64,000 nt of DNA from Odobenus rosmarus divergens (lineage: Eukaryota; Chordata; Mammalia; Carnivora; Odobenidae), in NCBI RefSeq assembly GCF_000321225.1, contig NW_004451421.1, positions 502,257 through 566,256 of the forward strand, in the 5' to 3' direction. A program made the position numbers and the translations under genes. This document shows positions 21,501-33,269 of the stretch, one piece after another (position 1 is the first letter of the stretch; the number at the start of each line of letters is the position of its first letter). The notes below the pieces were generated by a model. It made no database searches and was not told where the DNA came from. It saw nothing but the letters and a program-made list of their open reading frames with translations.

Positions 21501-24199
21501 CCTGCTTTTGGGGTAATGGAGGGCAGACGCTTTGCCATAAGCTTCTCTGTGTCCTAAAAATATATATGGTAAATGGTAAAAATGGTATAATGGCACCTTT
21601 CCCCACTCCTGACTGAGACCTTCTCAGACCTTCAGAATCGACCATGACCTCGTCTGTGCCATGTTGTGTACCATGTAGACTTCGGTTATGGGCTTCTGAT
21701 GGCTCCATTGAACCTCATGTTGTACCCACCCATCTTCCCAAGACATTCTGTGAACTCCTCCAAGACAGAGACCAAAGCACAGTTTTAAGAGTCAAACAAT
21801 CCCAGAGATCAAATTCCAGCTCTTCAACTTACTAGTCGAATGACTTTTAATTAGTAAGGATCATCAACACCAGCCACAGTAACAACCCCCGCAGTCTCAG
21901 TGCCTTAACACGCTAAGGCTTATTTCTCTGTTAAGGTCAGTCCATGTGTCTGTTACGTCAGTCCATGTGTACACGGCAGGAGTTTCTGCTGCCCACAGTC
22001 ATCCAAGAGCTCAGGGTCCTTCTATCCTGTGATATGCCCCCTCTGCAGCATGGGTGATCACTGCCAAAAAGAAGAACAAGCATGGAGGATAATGAGGGAG
22101 TTTATTGCCTGGCCTGGAAGTGATATATATTACTTCTGTTCATATTCCTGTGGACAGAATTCAGCCGCGTGGCCCCGGTCTAACAGCAGGGGAACTAAGA
22201 AGTGTATTCTTCCTACATTTCCAGGAGAAAAATGAGGTAGGTTTATGTTAGGTATATACCTTCCTATCTGTCATGGAAGTAGAAGGAGTTCCTCGGCCTC
22301 TCTGATTCCTTTCCCTCATTGGCAATGTGGAATTATATCTGTTAGGAGGACTAGGTTTGGTCGTATATAATAAAAGGCCCAAAGTTATACTGCTTAGCCA
22401 GTTTTTTTTTTTTCCTTGTGTATAACAGGATGTTCAGAGTAGATGGCCCAGGAATGGTACAGTAATGCCACAAAATGGTGGGGGACTTTGAATCCATATA
22501 GCTCTGTGCTTAACTGTGCCTAGGATGTACCCATTATCCTCATGGTTCAAAATGGAAGCTAGAGCTCCAGCTATCACATGCATGTTCTAAGAAGCAGGAT
22601 AGATGAAGGAGGCAAAAAAGGGACATGTCCTCTCTCTTTAAGGAAGCTTCCTAGAAGACTTGTGACTATTCGGCTTATATTTCACTGGCCAAGCTCAGTT
22701 ATAGAGCCACACTTACATGTAAGAGTGTCTAGGAAATACATTTAACTCACTGAGCAAAAATATATCCAGTTGGAAATCAAGTTTCTATTTCTAAAAGGAA
22801 GGGCAGAATGGATATGGAGGTAGGCAGCTAGCATTCTTTGCCTCAAAGATGATATTTTCTTACTGGATTGTTTTAAGGGTCAAATGAGATAGAGTATGAA
22901 AATGGTGGCCAACAAATGGTAGTTATTATAATTATAAGCACAGTTACTGTTATTTGCATGCCCAGCATGCAATCAATGGATATTTGAAATAAATGTCAAT
23001 AAGCAAATAAGCTTTGTCCTGAATTTAATTACTTCATTATTCCATTATTTATTTCTAATCATTAAGTATTCATTCTTTTAGATATTGAAGACTCCTGTTC
23101 TTCTAAAGAGGTGCTTATTGAAATTTGGTAAGGATTATTTTTTCATAATATCTTGTTGGGCCCAGGGCCACCTGTACGTATGGCAGTAGGCAAGAGGCTT
23201 TAGGATGAAGCATGAGAGAGGGGAACCAGTATGGGGCTAAGATTTGGGAAACCTGACTCTTAGACCTACCTCTGTTACTAACCAACAGTACGGCCGAGGG
23301 AGATTCCCTTATCATCTCTGGAATTGTCCCCATCAGCTTTAAAGTAGGCTCCCTTCCATGGCCCACATGGAATTATGTATTTTGTCTCCGTGTTCGGGAT
23401 AATCTCTTTTAAAAAATAGGGGCTATGTTTCATTTACTTCATAAGTGCCTAACAGTATAACACACATGGGAGCTGGACACCAGCCTAGGACATAGGACAC
23501 CTGGTTTCCAGTCCAGACTCCACCTCTAATAAACTGTACGAACTTAGGTAGGTCGCCCGCCTGCCCTTCCTGGTCTTCCCCGGTCTTCCACTTTCTCAGC
23601 TCTAAAATGAGGGATTGGCTGAGATGATCTCTCCGAGCACTTGCAGCTCTAACTATCTGATCTTGCAGTGTAATACCCCATTGCCTTCACCACACATCCT
23701 CCCCCTCCCACTGATGCTGCAGTATAAGTGCTGGTGGTTTTCTGTTGGCTGAAATACTTTTTGCTGGCTCTATGTGCCTCTTAAAAGACAGTAAACTGGC
23801 CCTTGGTCCTGACACACTTGGCCAGTGTCTGGTCTCTGGTTCCTTTCATCAACAACCACCTGAGTCTTGAAACACTTCCCCTGGCCTGTTTCATATAGTA
23901 TGTCTTCCCAAATGTCAAATCTTCCATGGCCTGCTTGGGTCCACTCTGCAGGCCTGAGCAGGTTAAAAAACCTTCTTGAACCTTAGTTTTGCAATTATAA
24001 AAGGGGTGTTATGATTTATACCATAGAGGACTTGTGGTGATTACTAAAAATGAGTACAAACTCCTGGTACCTACAAGCCCTTCAGAAAAGTAACTATTAT
24101 TTCTCTCCTCACTGTTCAGGGCCTTCCTTTACCCTCCAAAGCCATGAAAAGGAATCGAGGATGGTTGGATATTTGATCCCCAGATAAATGTGAGCAAGT
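21501..24199. other. Mostly unique DNA with MIR fragments
   Basis: Weak sense MIR pieces lie at about 21780-21860, 22860-22950, 23470-23660 ('ggtttccagtccagactcca', 'ctcagctctaaaatgaggga') and 23930-24110. A 14-bp direct repeat 'gtcagtccatgtgt' is at 21936-21949 and 21957-21970. No exon is supported. Confidence 0.5.
23470..23660 (+). mobile_element. MIR SINE, sense
   Basis: 'cacctggtttccagtccaga', 'ctccacctctaataaactgt' and 'tttctcagctctaaaatgag' match the head-to-core order of MIR. The usual 'gtgaccttgggcaagtcact' part is replaced by a diverged CT-rich stretch. Confidence 0.75.
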
Positions 24200-24435
24200 C
24201 TCCAAATTCCAGTTCTTTTTTTTTTTTTAAAAAGATTTTATTTATTTATTTGAGAGAGAGAGAATGAGAGATAGAGAGCATGAGAGAGAAGAGGTTCAGA
24301 GGGAGAAGCAGACTCCCTGCTCAGCAGGGAGCCCAATGTGGGACTCGATCCCGGGACTCCAGGATCATGACCTGAGCCGAAGGCAGTCGCTTAACCAACT
24401 GAGCCACCCAGGCGCCCCTCCAAATTCCAGTTCTT
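24200..24435 (-). mobile_element. Young CAN SINE with 18-bp target duplication, antisense
   Basis: T-run, 'aagattttatttatttattt', GA-rich body, 'gctcagcagggagcccaatg', head 'aaccaactgagccacccagg' ending in 'cgcccc'. The perfect duplication 'ctccaaattccagttctt' is at 24200-24217 and 24418-24435. The clean ends and low divergence indicate a fairly recent insertion. Confidence 0.97.
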
Positions 24436-25009
24436 AAAGCAAAACTGAAGCAAAGGGTGAGGGTGAGCAGAATCCTATGGTAGAAGAACAGATGGGTCTC
24501 AGATCCTCCGAGTCCCAGGTTGTATATGGTTGTGAAACCAGAAGTATAACACTTCTGGAATGCCCCACACTGTTCCCATAGCTATGCTCCCGGAGTGACA
24601 CGTGCTCACAGGTGTACCACAGGAGTATTCACTGTCATCTCTCTCCTTAGGGAAAACTTATCACAAGCCGAATAAAACAAACTTGTGACATTTTACTAGT
24701 ATAAACTTTTCAGAGAGGTATATTTCAAATCAGCTTTATTTCACCATAAATTGGCCCCGTTAATGCCCATCTCTAGGGGCTGATAAGAAGTTTAAACAAC
24801 ATCAACAACATCATCAATAATGAAATTAACAACGGCATTAGGTACCTCTTAAAACATGCCTTCAAAAAGAAGGTAGAATGCTGAAGGTCCCCACCAGCTT
24901 AATTGTTTGCTGTTGTGATTAATTGGGTAATTTATAAAATTTATTATTCCCTTCTGGCCAGCAGAGCCTTTCTGTAGAGGAATGTAATAGATGTAATTTG
25001 GGGATCGCA
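24436..25009. other. Unique sequence
   Basis: No repeat or exon recognised. It is AT-rich towards the right, next to the U2 fragment. Confidence 0.5.
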
Positions 25010-25018
25010 AAAAAGGGG

Positions 25019-25053
25019 ATCGCTTCTCAGCCTTTTGGCTAAGATCAAGTGTA
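25019..25053 (+). pseudogene. U2 snRNA 5'-end retropseudogene (3'-truncated)
   Basis: The 35 bases 'atcgcttctcagccttttgg' plus 'ctaagatcaagtgta' equal the first 35 nt of U2 spliceosomal RNA with one change (A for G at position 11). The match stops abruptly and an A-rich stretch ('aaaaccaaaaa') follows. The branch-point-pairing and Sm-site regions are missing, so it cannot work as U2. 'aaaaaggg' occurs on both sides (25010-25017 and 25059-25066), a possible target duplication. Confidence 0.85.
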
Positions 25054-25066
25054 AAACCAAAAAGGG

Positions 25067-25788
25067 AGATCAAGCCAAAATCTCATAAAAGCCTCTCTAA
25101 ATCTTAGAAGGATCCCCGCTCAGCCCTGAGCTTGGTTAGGTCATCCTGGGGATATGTATCCCTATATTAGCAGGAGATCAGGGAGAGAATAGCCGTGGAA
25201 GCCAAGGCTGACCTTCCTAAAGGCCTCCCTGAGTAAGAAGCATGAATATTGCTTTTCAGATTCATAGAGAATGCTATGCTAGAAGCGTATCTCTCTTCCA
25301 ATTGACAGCCGAGAGGGTAGCAGGCTGGAGAGGCAGTCCATCTGTCCCCTGTGTTCTGCACACTTGGAGGCATTTTTTCCCAAAGTAGAAAAATCTTAAG
25401 CCCATAAACAATCGGGACATCTGCCAGTGTTCTGGGGCAATGGGACAAGCCATCCAGGAAATCCACGTGATCTTTTTTAAGGAATATTTCAGATATTTCT
25501 GATGATACAGGGTGAGAGGCTCTGAATTTGGTACCCTTTTATGGTGCCCTACAGCTCATGAATGTGTCCTAGGCTACCTGGTCCATGAGCTTCGGGAATT
25601 CCCCCACAGTAGGGACCTCCTGTCATGTCTCCCTGTCAGTAGGCCAGGTGCTCCCAGTTACTGTGCCTTCTGCTGCTGCTACCACTGGACATTATGCCTG
25701 TGAACGGCACAAGGAAGGCCCCTCATCTCCTGGAGAGCAGCTTGAATTACCCTCTGGGCAGGCCAACTTGCATGAGATTTTTGCTTAT
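25067..25788. other. Unique sequence, no gene seen
   Basis: Balanced composition and no recognised repeat. The 99-codon minus frame at 25167-25466 and the plus frames at 25512-25797 have no domain. Confidence 0.5.
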
Positions 25789-26029
25789 CAACAATGATCA
25801 GGTTTTTGTTTTTTGGGTTTTTTTTTTTAGATTTTATTTATCTATTTGACAGAGAGACACAGCGAGAGAGGGAACACAAGCAGGGGGAGTGGAAGAGGGG
25901 AAGCAGGCTTGCCGCAGAGCAGGGAGCCTGATGCAGGGCTCAATCCCAGGACCTTGGGATCATGACCTGAGCCGAAGGCAGACGCTTAACGACTGAACCA
26001 CCCAGGCGCCCCAACAATGATCAGGTTTT
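25789..26029 (-). mobile_element. Young CAN SINE with 18-bp target duplication, antisense
   Basis: T-rich tail from 25803, 'gattttatttatctatttga', 'cacaagcagggggagtggaa', 'gcagagcagggagcctgatg', head ending 'gaaccacccaggcgcccc'. The perfect duplication 'caacaatgatcaggtttt' is at 25789-25806 and 26012-26029. Confidence 0.97.
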
Positions 26030-26059
26030 AAGTTAAACTAGGCAAAAGAACAAGAAACA

Positions 26060-26190
26060 CTATCTTCTCTTTGCCCTACTAGTCCTCGAGCCCCTTCAGG
26101 TCATGGCCACGTCTTATGTGACTTTGGGAGGTTCTGGTGCCTAGCAGAGTGCCCTGGTACTTAGTAGGCACTCAGTAATATTTGCTGACC
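26060..26190 (+). mobile_element. L2 LINE 3' end, sense
   Basis: 'gagccccttcaggtcatggc', 'ggtgcctagcagagtgccct' and 'ggtacttagtaggcactcag' are followed by 'taatatttgctgac'. This is the terminal L2 pattern. Confidence 0.8.
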
Positions 26191-26449
26191 GAAGGTCATG
26201 TTTAGCAGAAGGATAAAGTGGAAGACCATCTTCTTGTTTGAAACCCACCTGACTTTATTGCCAAAAATAGACTTATCTTTCTGCTTTCTGTTGCCACAGT
26301 TGAAAGTCCATAAATAAATGGAGTGCCTGGGCATGCTCTCCTGGGGATGGTTAGTGGTCCAGGAGCTCCTGCACGCACTTCAGTTCTTACAGTTATGAGT
26401 CTATGCAACTTCTAATGGGACCGACATTCGTGTGTGACAGCTTCTGGAG

Positions 26450-26780
26450 TTGCAGATATAATTCAGAGATTCATTAACTTGGACTGGATACTGCACCAGG
26501 TGCTGTTGGACAACGAGGATGAACAAAGACAATCTTTGTTCCTGAGTTGCTCACAGTCCAGAGTGAGAGGCAGTCACTTAAACAAATGAGTATAATAAAG
26601 GGTAATAAAAGACCCAGCAGAGGGATTTCAGAGTGCCACAGGAGCGCAGAAAAGAGATTGGCAGAGGGCAGAGAGCTTTTAAGAGGAGTGAAATGTGAGC
26701 TGGCTCCTCAAAGATGACTAGGAGTTGGCTAGAAAAGAGGGAGTGTCATTGCAGGCCCTGGGGCCAACATGTCCCAATTC
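26450..26780. repeat. Ancient mammalian repeat relic, family not assigned
   Basis: 'actgcaccaggtgctgttgg', 'ttcctgagttgctcacagtc', 'gtgagctggctcctcaaaga' and 'cattgcaggccctggggcca' follow the order of the unnamed old repeat found at several other places in this window. Confidence 0.55.
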
Positions 26781-26908
26781 GGTTCCCAGGAATATTCAAG
26801 GCCACATGGTTTGGAGAACAGTAAAATGTGCTTACTGGAGGACAAGGTAGGGCAGGGAGGTGGGCTCAGGTATCTGTTCTGCAAGGTGACAACATTTGGG
26901 TTTTTACC

Positions 26909-27130
26909 TCATTCATTCATTCATTCATTCATTCACCCAACGAGTATTTGTTGAGGGCATATCATGTGCCAGGCACTATGCTAAATGTCAAGGCTGCACA
27001 CAAGCAAAACACACTAAGACCTTATCCTCATGGCACCAGTATGCTCGTGGAGGGACAGACAGCCAGGAAGTGAACACACAAGTGAAGAAGGTGATAGCAG
27101 ACTCAGAGAAGTGCTGTGCAGGAATGAAAG
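26909..27130. repeat. (ATTC)n and adjoining ancient repeat
   Basis: Nearly seven ATTC units at 26909-26935 lead into 'gagtatttgttgagggcata', 'tcatgtgccaggcactatgc' and 'ccttatcctcatggcaccag'. The ATTC run plus GTGCCAGGCACT is what an antisense L2-like 3' end looks like (TGAATGAA tail). The open frames here read through the simple repeat. Confidence 0.7.
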
Positions 27131-27779
27131 AGGGTTATGGAAAAGAAATAATTGGTGATTTCTTTAGAAATGAGCTTTTTAGGGGGCAGAGTGACATTTA
27201 AACTGTCTCCTAAGGCAGCCATTCAGCCAGGATAGATTGCGGGGTGGGTAATTAGCAAGAGGAGCATTTAGGAGGCTGGGGTAGTCAACTGGGAAAGGCT
27301 CAGAGACGGGGGAAGAATAAGTGAGATATTTGGCATGAGATTCTACAAGCCTCAATGCACAGGGTAAAGGAGAAGGAGACATTTTGGTTGACCCTCAGAT
27401 ACAAGGTGGGACCACACCTTGTATCCCACTGATACGGTAGCTTCCTCTTGTCTCCTCCTTGCTGATGGCAACTCTGTGTTACCAACAGCAGTAGCAATGC
27501 TTTTGCTTCCATGAAATCCTAACTCCCAGCCCCTCGGACACTGGTGGGCCCATCAAAATGGATCCAGTGGCCCCAGTTGCTCCCAGTTTGCTTCAGAGTT
27601 GCCAGGCAGGTGTGGCTACTGGAATGACCAGCACAGGTCAGCACAGCACGATGTAGGTAGGTAGGAGTGAGTCTACTAGGAGGGGATGGCCGAGCTTCAG
27701 AGCGCAAGGAAGATTCATCCCAGGGAACAGTGGTTTACATGCTTGTGTTTACATGTCTTTAAATGTGATTCACTCGTTG
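27131..27779. other. Unique sequence
   Basis: No recognised repeat and no supported exon. Only short frames without domains on the minus strand. Confidence 0.5.
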
Positions 27780-28020
27780 AGACTGGGACTCTCCCAGCTT
27801 ATTTGAGCTAGAAGGGCCTGGACGGATCATCTGGTCCAGCTTCCTGATTTGGGGACTGAGAAGGGTCATCATCAGCACCATCTAACAGATGTGGCGAACT
27901 GAGGTCTAAAGCCTTCCAGTGATGTCTTCTGCATTGATCAGCTAATACCTTGTGTGTGTGTATACTGGAAAACTGGTCTCCTAACTCCTGGTCCAGTGCT
28001 CTTTCCATGATGCCATGCCT
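27780..28020 (-). mobile_element. MIR-family fragment, antisense
   Basis: 'gagctagaagggcctggacg', 'gatcatctggtccagcttcc', 'atctaacagatgtggcgaac', 'tgaggtctaaagcc' and, at the end, 'ctggtccagtgctctttcc' follow an antisense MIR-type order. A (TG)n stretch at about 27951-27961 interrupts it. Confidence 0.65.
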
Positions 28021-28109
28021 GAAGTTGGCGGAGGCTCTTGGTGGAAGGATAGAACCCAGGCAGGGATGAGGCTCCCTGTAGATACGGCCATGCTTCCTAA
28101 AGTGGGCTT

Positions 28110-28250
28110 AGAGTCCTAGACTGCCACAGCTGGCAGAGGTCCTTGAAATCCTCTAGAACAGCTCCTCCACAGTACAGTTGGGAACGCTGAGGTCCAGAGA
28201 CAGGGATGACTTTCCCACGTTATATAACCAACAACTAAGGACGTGGACAC
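28110..28250 (-). mobile_element. MIR-family fragment, antisense
   Basis: 'ggcagaggtccttgaaatcc', 'tctagaacagctcctccaca' and 'ggaacgctgaggtccagaga' repeat the same antisense pattern as the fragment about 300 bp upstream. It is a second, separately decayed copy. Confidence 0.55.
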
Positions 28251-28254
28251 AGGT

Positions 28255-28450
28255 ATGCTTTCTCTGTGCTCATGGTTCTGTACTTGGGCCGCACAGCAGA
28301 ATAACCTGGGAGCAGTGAGAAAGCCCTTGTGCTTGGTCCTCACTCCAGAGGTTCCATTACGGTCGGTCTCAGGTAGAACCTAGTCATGGTTTGTCTTTTG
28401 TAAAATTGTCACCAGCTGATTGCAATGTGTAACTGGGGTTGAGAACCACG
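28255..28450 (+). mobile_element. MER5-type hAT-Charlie element
   Basis: 'ttgggccgcacagcagaata', 'acctgggagcagtgagaaag', 'cactccagaggttccattac' and the end 'ctggggttgagaaccacg' match the order of MER5-class elements, including the terminal GAGAACCAC. Confidence 0.7.
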
Positions 28451-28694
28451 GTCTATTCCAGTGACTACCTCAAGACGTACAGCCCACTCTCCCTGAGAAA
28501 ATATTGACAGAGATTGCAGTAGCCTTGAATTTGTGGAGGGTACTCCATATGTCAAGGTGCTTCCTACAATGGCAGATGCACTTAGTTTACTGTCTGGTTT
28601 CTGGGGGCTGGGACAATTTCCAAAGACCATCATCAAAAATAGTAAATGCAGGCATCTGTGGGTTAGGAGAAAGAACCGAGGAAAGATGTGGCTA
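28451..28694. other. Unique sequence
   Basis: No feature recognised. Plus-strand frames starting here run into the T-run of the adjacent SINE. Confidence 0.45.
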
Positions 28695-28916
28695 CACCAT
28701 GAATTTTTTTTTTTTTTTTTTTAGATTTTATTTATTTGACAGAGAGAGAGACAGCAAGAACAGGAACACAAGCAGGGGGAATGGGAGAGGGAGAAGCAGG
28801 CTTCCCGCCGAGCAAGGAGCCTAATGTGGGGCTCCATCCCAGGACCCTGGGATCATGACCTGAGCCGAAGGCAGACGCTTACTGACTGAGCCACCCAGGC
28901 GCCCCACCATGAATTT
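28695..28916 (-). mobile_element. Young CAN SINE, antisense
   Basis: An 18-base T-run, 'agattttatttatttgacag', 'cacaagcagggggaatggga', 'ttcccgccgagcaaggagcc', head 'ctgagccacccaggcgcccc'. The duplication 'caccatgaattt' is at 28695-28706 and 28905-28916. Confidence 0.96.
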
Positions 28917-29249
28917 CTTATTAAAGAAAAGCCACCAAGTCCTCATCTTCCCATAACCATCATCTAGCCTCATTCGCTCTACTTTCGAAAGAAGGCTTGT
29001 GAACCCCATCTTTCCTTCTCTCCACCCTCCGCTCTGCCTTGTAGAGCTTTTAGTAGACACAAACAGGACAGTGACTCCATCAGGCTTTTTGAATTTTATT
29101 CAGGGAGCACAGATGACTTAACCCGTGTCTGCCAGTCATAGTCCCCTCTCCTCCACCTGCTTACAGCCAGCATATTCTTCAGTGAACCGTGTCATCTCAG
29201 GGCTCTGAGTGGAGCCTACCCCACCTCAACCCACTTCTCGAGGGTCTCC
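28917..29249. other. Unique sequence
   Basis: No repeat or exon recognised between the SINE and the L2 fragment. Confidence 0.45.
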
Positions 29250-29575
29250 TTGCAGCCACTTCATGCTAAGCCAGTGTGACTTTAGGATCTTATTGTTCTC
29301 TAATAGCATGATCCCTTCTCTTTCTGCCACAGGGTCTTTGCACATACCGTCCCCTCAGCCCAAAAAGCACTTAGCACAGACCTCATTTATCATTTATTTG
29401 TGTGATTATTTGGTTGATGTCTGTCTCTCCCCATTAAGTGGCAGGATTTCTCAGGACAGGTAATACAGCTGTTTTTGTCTATTCAGTGTATTGCTAGCAT
29501 ATAATACAGTGCCTGGCACACAGTGGGTGGTTAATAAATATTTTCTGAATAAATGACTGAATAAGTGGATGAAGG
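29250..29575 (+). mobile_element. L2 LINE 3' end, sense
   Basis: 'ctgccacagggtctttgcac', 'gtctgtctctccccattaag', 'atacagtgcctggcacacag', 'tgggtggttaataaatattt' and a terminal 'tgaataaatgactgaataag' give a nearly complete L2 3' end including the TGAATGAA-type tail. Confidence 0.88.
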
Positions 29576-30509
29576 AGTCACAACTTGTTTGGGGGATTTA
29601 ATGGGATAGTATATGAAAGCATCTTATAAACTATAAAATTGTTGTTGTGGTGGGGCTCCTCTGTGAAGATGCCTATTCCTTGTTGAGAAGACACTCTAGA
29701 GAAATACTGGCTAGGACCAAGTGCTAGATGTGTTAGGGAAAAAAAGATTCTGATCACCAGAAGTTTGTCTCTTCTATCTGGGCCTGTTCCATCTTTGTTT
29801 ACGTCCACATAGACTTACTTAAAGGGAAGAATTCGACACCAGACGGGGATGATGGCCATGCTCTTCTGCCGTGGGATCTTCTCACTCAGGTTTGTTGAGA
29901 TGGCTTCGGGAGGGAATTTAAAACTTCTGAGTGCCATCAAGGATCAGGAGTTCTTTATATTGCCATTTCGTTCATCTTTACAGTGGTTCTGAAGAGCAGA
30001 CATTAGCCAACCTTATCGAAAACGAAGAGAGATGAAGCCGTTTGCTCAAGGTCTCACAGTTAATCAGTGGGTGGTGTGGAATGCAAACCAGGGTATGTCT
30101 ATTTCCAGGGTCTTTGATCTCTCTGCTGCCTGTGCTGACGCTTCAATAAAACCCAAGTGGCCAGTGCACCAGCAGACCTTGGTAAAGGAAAGCCAAATCT
30201 TGGGCTATTCAGATAGGAAATCTGAAGTATGGAGAAGTTCAAGTGATTTCCGCCCAAAGTAATAGCAAACGATTATGGCACATTTGGGGTCTTGAACCCA
30301 GATCTTAACTCTCCCAGCCTAATGATATTTAAATTATGCTCGTCTGACATAAAAATATATTGTAACTTGCTTAAAAATGTACTGCCTGCTGGTAAGTGCT
30401 GTCAGTTGCTTCCATTTTAGTCTTTTTCCTCATCTTGTTCTACTTCATGTTACTCTAAAAGATACTGCAGAGTCCCATTAAGCATTTTTTGACATCTGTT
30501 ACTTTAAAA
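29576..30509. other. Mostly unique, one old MIR piece
   Basis: At about 29950-30110, 'ttcatctttacagtggttct', 'gatgaagccgtttgctcaag' and 'gtctcacagttaatcagtgg' look like a decayed antisense MIR. No exon is supported. Confidence 0.5.
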
Positions 30510-30830
30510 ATCTTCTTTTATTGTTTTATTAACTATTTTTCTTGAAAAAGTAATACGCACGTTGTGGAAAAATCCAAATGATACAGTAGGGTGTATGGAA
30601 AGTGAAAGTCTCTCTCTTCATTGTTGATCACCTCCCACTATTACCACTTTCTTGGGCATCCTTCTGGAAATATTCTACATAGATGCAAATTATACATACA
30701 TACAAATATTATATATACAAATAAATATGTGTGTGTATATATAGAGAAAGAGAGACTGAGAGAGAGAGACAGAGATGGACACACACATGCATACAGTTAT
30801 GCATACCTCTTCTAATGGCCAAAAATAATT
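30510..30830. repeat. Old repeat relic plus TA/GA/CA simple repeats
   Basis: 'gaaaaagtaatacgcacgtt' and 'ggcatccttctggaaatatt' resemble an old mammalian repeat also seen at 48630-48900. A compound simple-sequence tract (TACA, TA, TG, GA, CA units) fills about 30690-30807. Confidence 0.6.
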
Positions 30831-31099
30831 CCATGTTTTGTAGAAGTGATAATGTGTATCATCAAACATTTCTCTCTAATACTACCCAAATTCTTATTTC
30901 AAACTCTTAATTGCCTTCTATTTATTTATATCATTGGGATTCATTATTGGAGGTAAAAGGAACTTGGCAGCACCAAGGCATTTGGCAAGAAACCCTTGCT
31001 TTTCTTATAGTAGTAATTAAAACCCTGTTCCAAAATGAAATAAATCTGGTGGTTCAAATGAGTAGATATTTATTAGGCTAATAGAAGTGCCTCCATGTG
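30831..31099. other. AT-rich unique sequence
   Basis: Nothing recognised. Confidence 0.45.
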
Positions 31100-31290
31100 G
31101 CACAAGCAGCATGGAAAGCTGGGAATCAGGAACCTGGCCGTCCCACTGGCAGTGTGGTCCTTAAGAAGTCACTTTGTCTCTTGGAGGTTCAGTTTCACTA
31201 CCAGTAATACAGAAAGTTGGGCTAGATAGTTTGGTAGGTCCCTGCCTGCTCTGCTGCTTGATAGCTCTGTAAATTCTGGTAAAGAAAATA
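31100..31290 (+). mobile_element. MIR SINE, sense
   Basis: 'ggaaagctgggaatcaggaa', 'cactggcagtgtggtcctta', 'agaagtcactttgtctcttg' and 'agtttcactaccagtaatac' follow the sense MIR order. Confidence 0.75.
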
Positions 31291-31349
31291 CCCCAGGCTA
31301 GAAATAGAGAACCCGGGATTTGCCACATCATGGTCATTAATTCTGTGGG

Positions 31350-31720
31350 TTAAATAGTTCTAGTTCTTGAGGTACATAGTAGGATTATACTTCCTCTTCC
31401 TTTGATGTCAATCACAGCCGTGTGACTTGCTGGTGGTCCATGAAATGTCAGTAGACATGACCTGCTTCACTCCCAGGCATAAGCTTTAAGAGCCAGTGCA
31501 TGACTGTCTGTGTTCTGTTTTTCTGTCTCACTATTCATGGACTTGGGGAGATGGAGCCCCCCTCAGTCTGGTACCCTAGGGGAGGACAATGTAGAGCAGA
31601 GCACACGGTGAGCCACAATGGGCCTATGGTGTAAGCAAGCAATACACCTTCACTGTGTTAAGCCAATGACACTTGGGGGCTGTTTGTTATTGATACTTCC
31701 CCCAGCTGATGTCATGTGAA
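31350..31720 (+). mobile_element. MLT1-type LTR (ERVL-MaLR relic)
   Basis: 'cagccgtgtgacttgctggt', 'ggtccatgaaatgtcagtag', 'cttcactcccaggcataagc' and 'cactgtgttaagccaatgac' follow the pattern of the 3' half of MLT1-class solitary LTRs. No internal retroviral sequence is seen. The boundaries are approximate. Confidence 0.7.
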
Positions 31721-33269
31721 TGCTGGATGTGTTTCTGAGAAGTCAGAAACTTCCGAACAATGACAGAAACCTCCCAGTATGCATATAGCTCATTTCGTTC
31801 ATATGAAGGAGTTTGCAGTGATCTTTCTGGCCATTTTGAATGCCTGGTAGAATCAGTAGTTGTCGTTCTCCCCCTCTCTCACCTTTCTTCTTTTTGTATT
31901 CATCTCTGTTCCCTTTTAATCTGTTTCCTCAACTTTTGACCCGTTTCCCTATTTTATATTCCATCTTCTGAGAGCTTGCTCTCTCCTCTCCCATTCCCTC
32001 CTGTGCCTCTCCGTTCCCTACAAAGTCTTTTCTTGACACTTATCCCCTGACAATTGCTTCCCTGGGTCTGCCTTTCAGCTTCATAAAGCCCCATGGGGTC
32101 CCCACCTCCAGTTTTTTTCATGCATCTTCCTTCTTTCTTTTGGATCCTATCGAATCTGTTTTGTCTGAATTCTCTGATCAAATGGACAAATACCTTGTCA
32201 AATACCTTTTGGGACACCCTCATCCTCCATCTGCCCTTGGGATGGCAGATGACACCTTCTTTCTTCTTTGGTGCCTCACTTTGAGTGACTCTTTTGTTGG
32301 GGCTCTTCCAAATTATGGACATTCACTTTCATTTCAATTCAACTAACATTTCCTGAATCTCTACTATGAATGAGTCGCTGTGGTGTCAGTGAGAAACCTC
32401 AAGGCTGTCTGACACTCAGGGATGGGGCGGAGGAATAAGACACCACATGAGTGCTAGAAATATTTCTGGAAAAGGGAAAGTGAGACCCTTGAGAGTTGTG
32501 AGAGTTGTACCAGTATACATGCAGTGCCATTTTGTCTTTACCCGGCAATTAGCAGGTGTCAGGTCAAAGGACACTCAGAGCTAAGCAAGCACACGCCTGA
32601 ATCAGAGTGGTGGTCAAGAGCCATGCACAGAAACTTAGAGAAGCAGATGAAGTACCAGGAAATGGGATCTTGAAGAGGTGCTGAGGGGATTGTGTGGCCA
32701 GAATCTGATGGTCAGAGTTCTGCTAACACGGAGATCCCACTGAAGAGCCGGGGAGTTCTTTAAGGTCCTGCCTTGAAGGTGCCACCTGACAACTGGTATT
32801 TCCAAACCAATAGGAGAAGCAATCATACAAGCAACTCATCCTAATTCAAAGTGGATTGAGATGCCTAGGAACAATTTGTCAGGACAGTAGGGCGAGGAAA
32901 TCTTTCCTCCTGGCTGGGGCAGCCATAGGGTACTCAAGTAAAGAAGGCCTCAAGAGGAGATCTGAACTGGCCTCATCCACAAAACAAGGGCAGTAATCCC
33001 TAGCACGCTAGTTATGGTGAGGGGTTACAGAGAGAGGCTACACGAGGTGGAGGGTCAGATATACAGAACCTGATGTGTGTTTATAGAATTTCGTCAGCTG
33101 CAGAAGGAGGGATCAGAGGGGAGAGGCAAAGAATGGCTCCCATAGTCTCTCTCACTGAAGCCTGAACCCTGCTTTCTTTTTCCTTTGAGATTAAATTTGT
33201 CCCAGATGGGTCTTAAGTATGACTCTTTTGAAGCAGACTGTAATTCTAAAATGAAGGGGGTTGTTTTGC
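31721..33269. other. Unique sequence, no gene seen
   Basis: The 122-codon minus frame at 31954-32322 and the overlapping plus frames at 32093-32346 have no recognisable domain. Pyrimidine-rich at 31860-32120. No repeats are recognised. Confidence 0.45.

Noticed and set aside
26909..26935. (ATTC)n as a CRISPR-like or regulatory array
   Set aside because: It is a simple tetranucleotide run at the end of an old L2-like element. There are no spacers and this is mammalian DNA.
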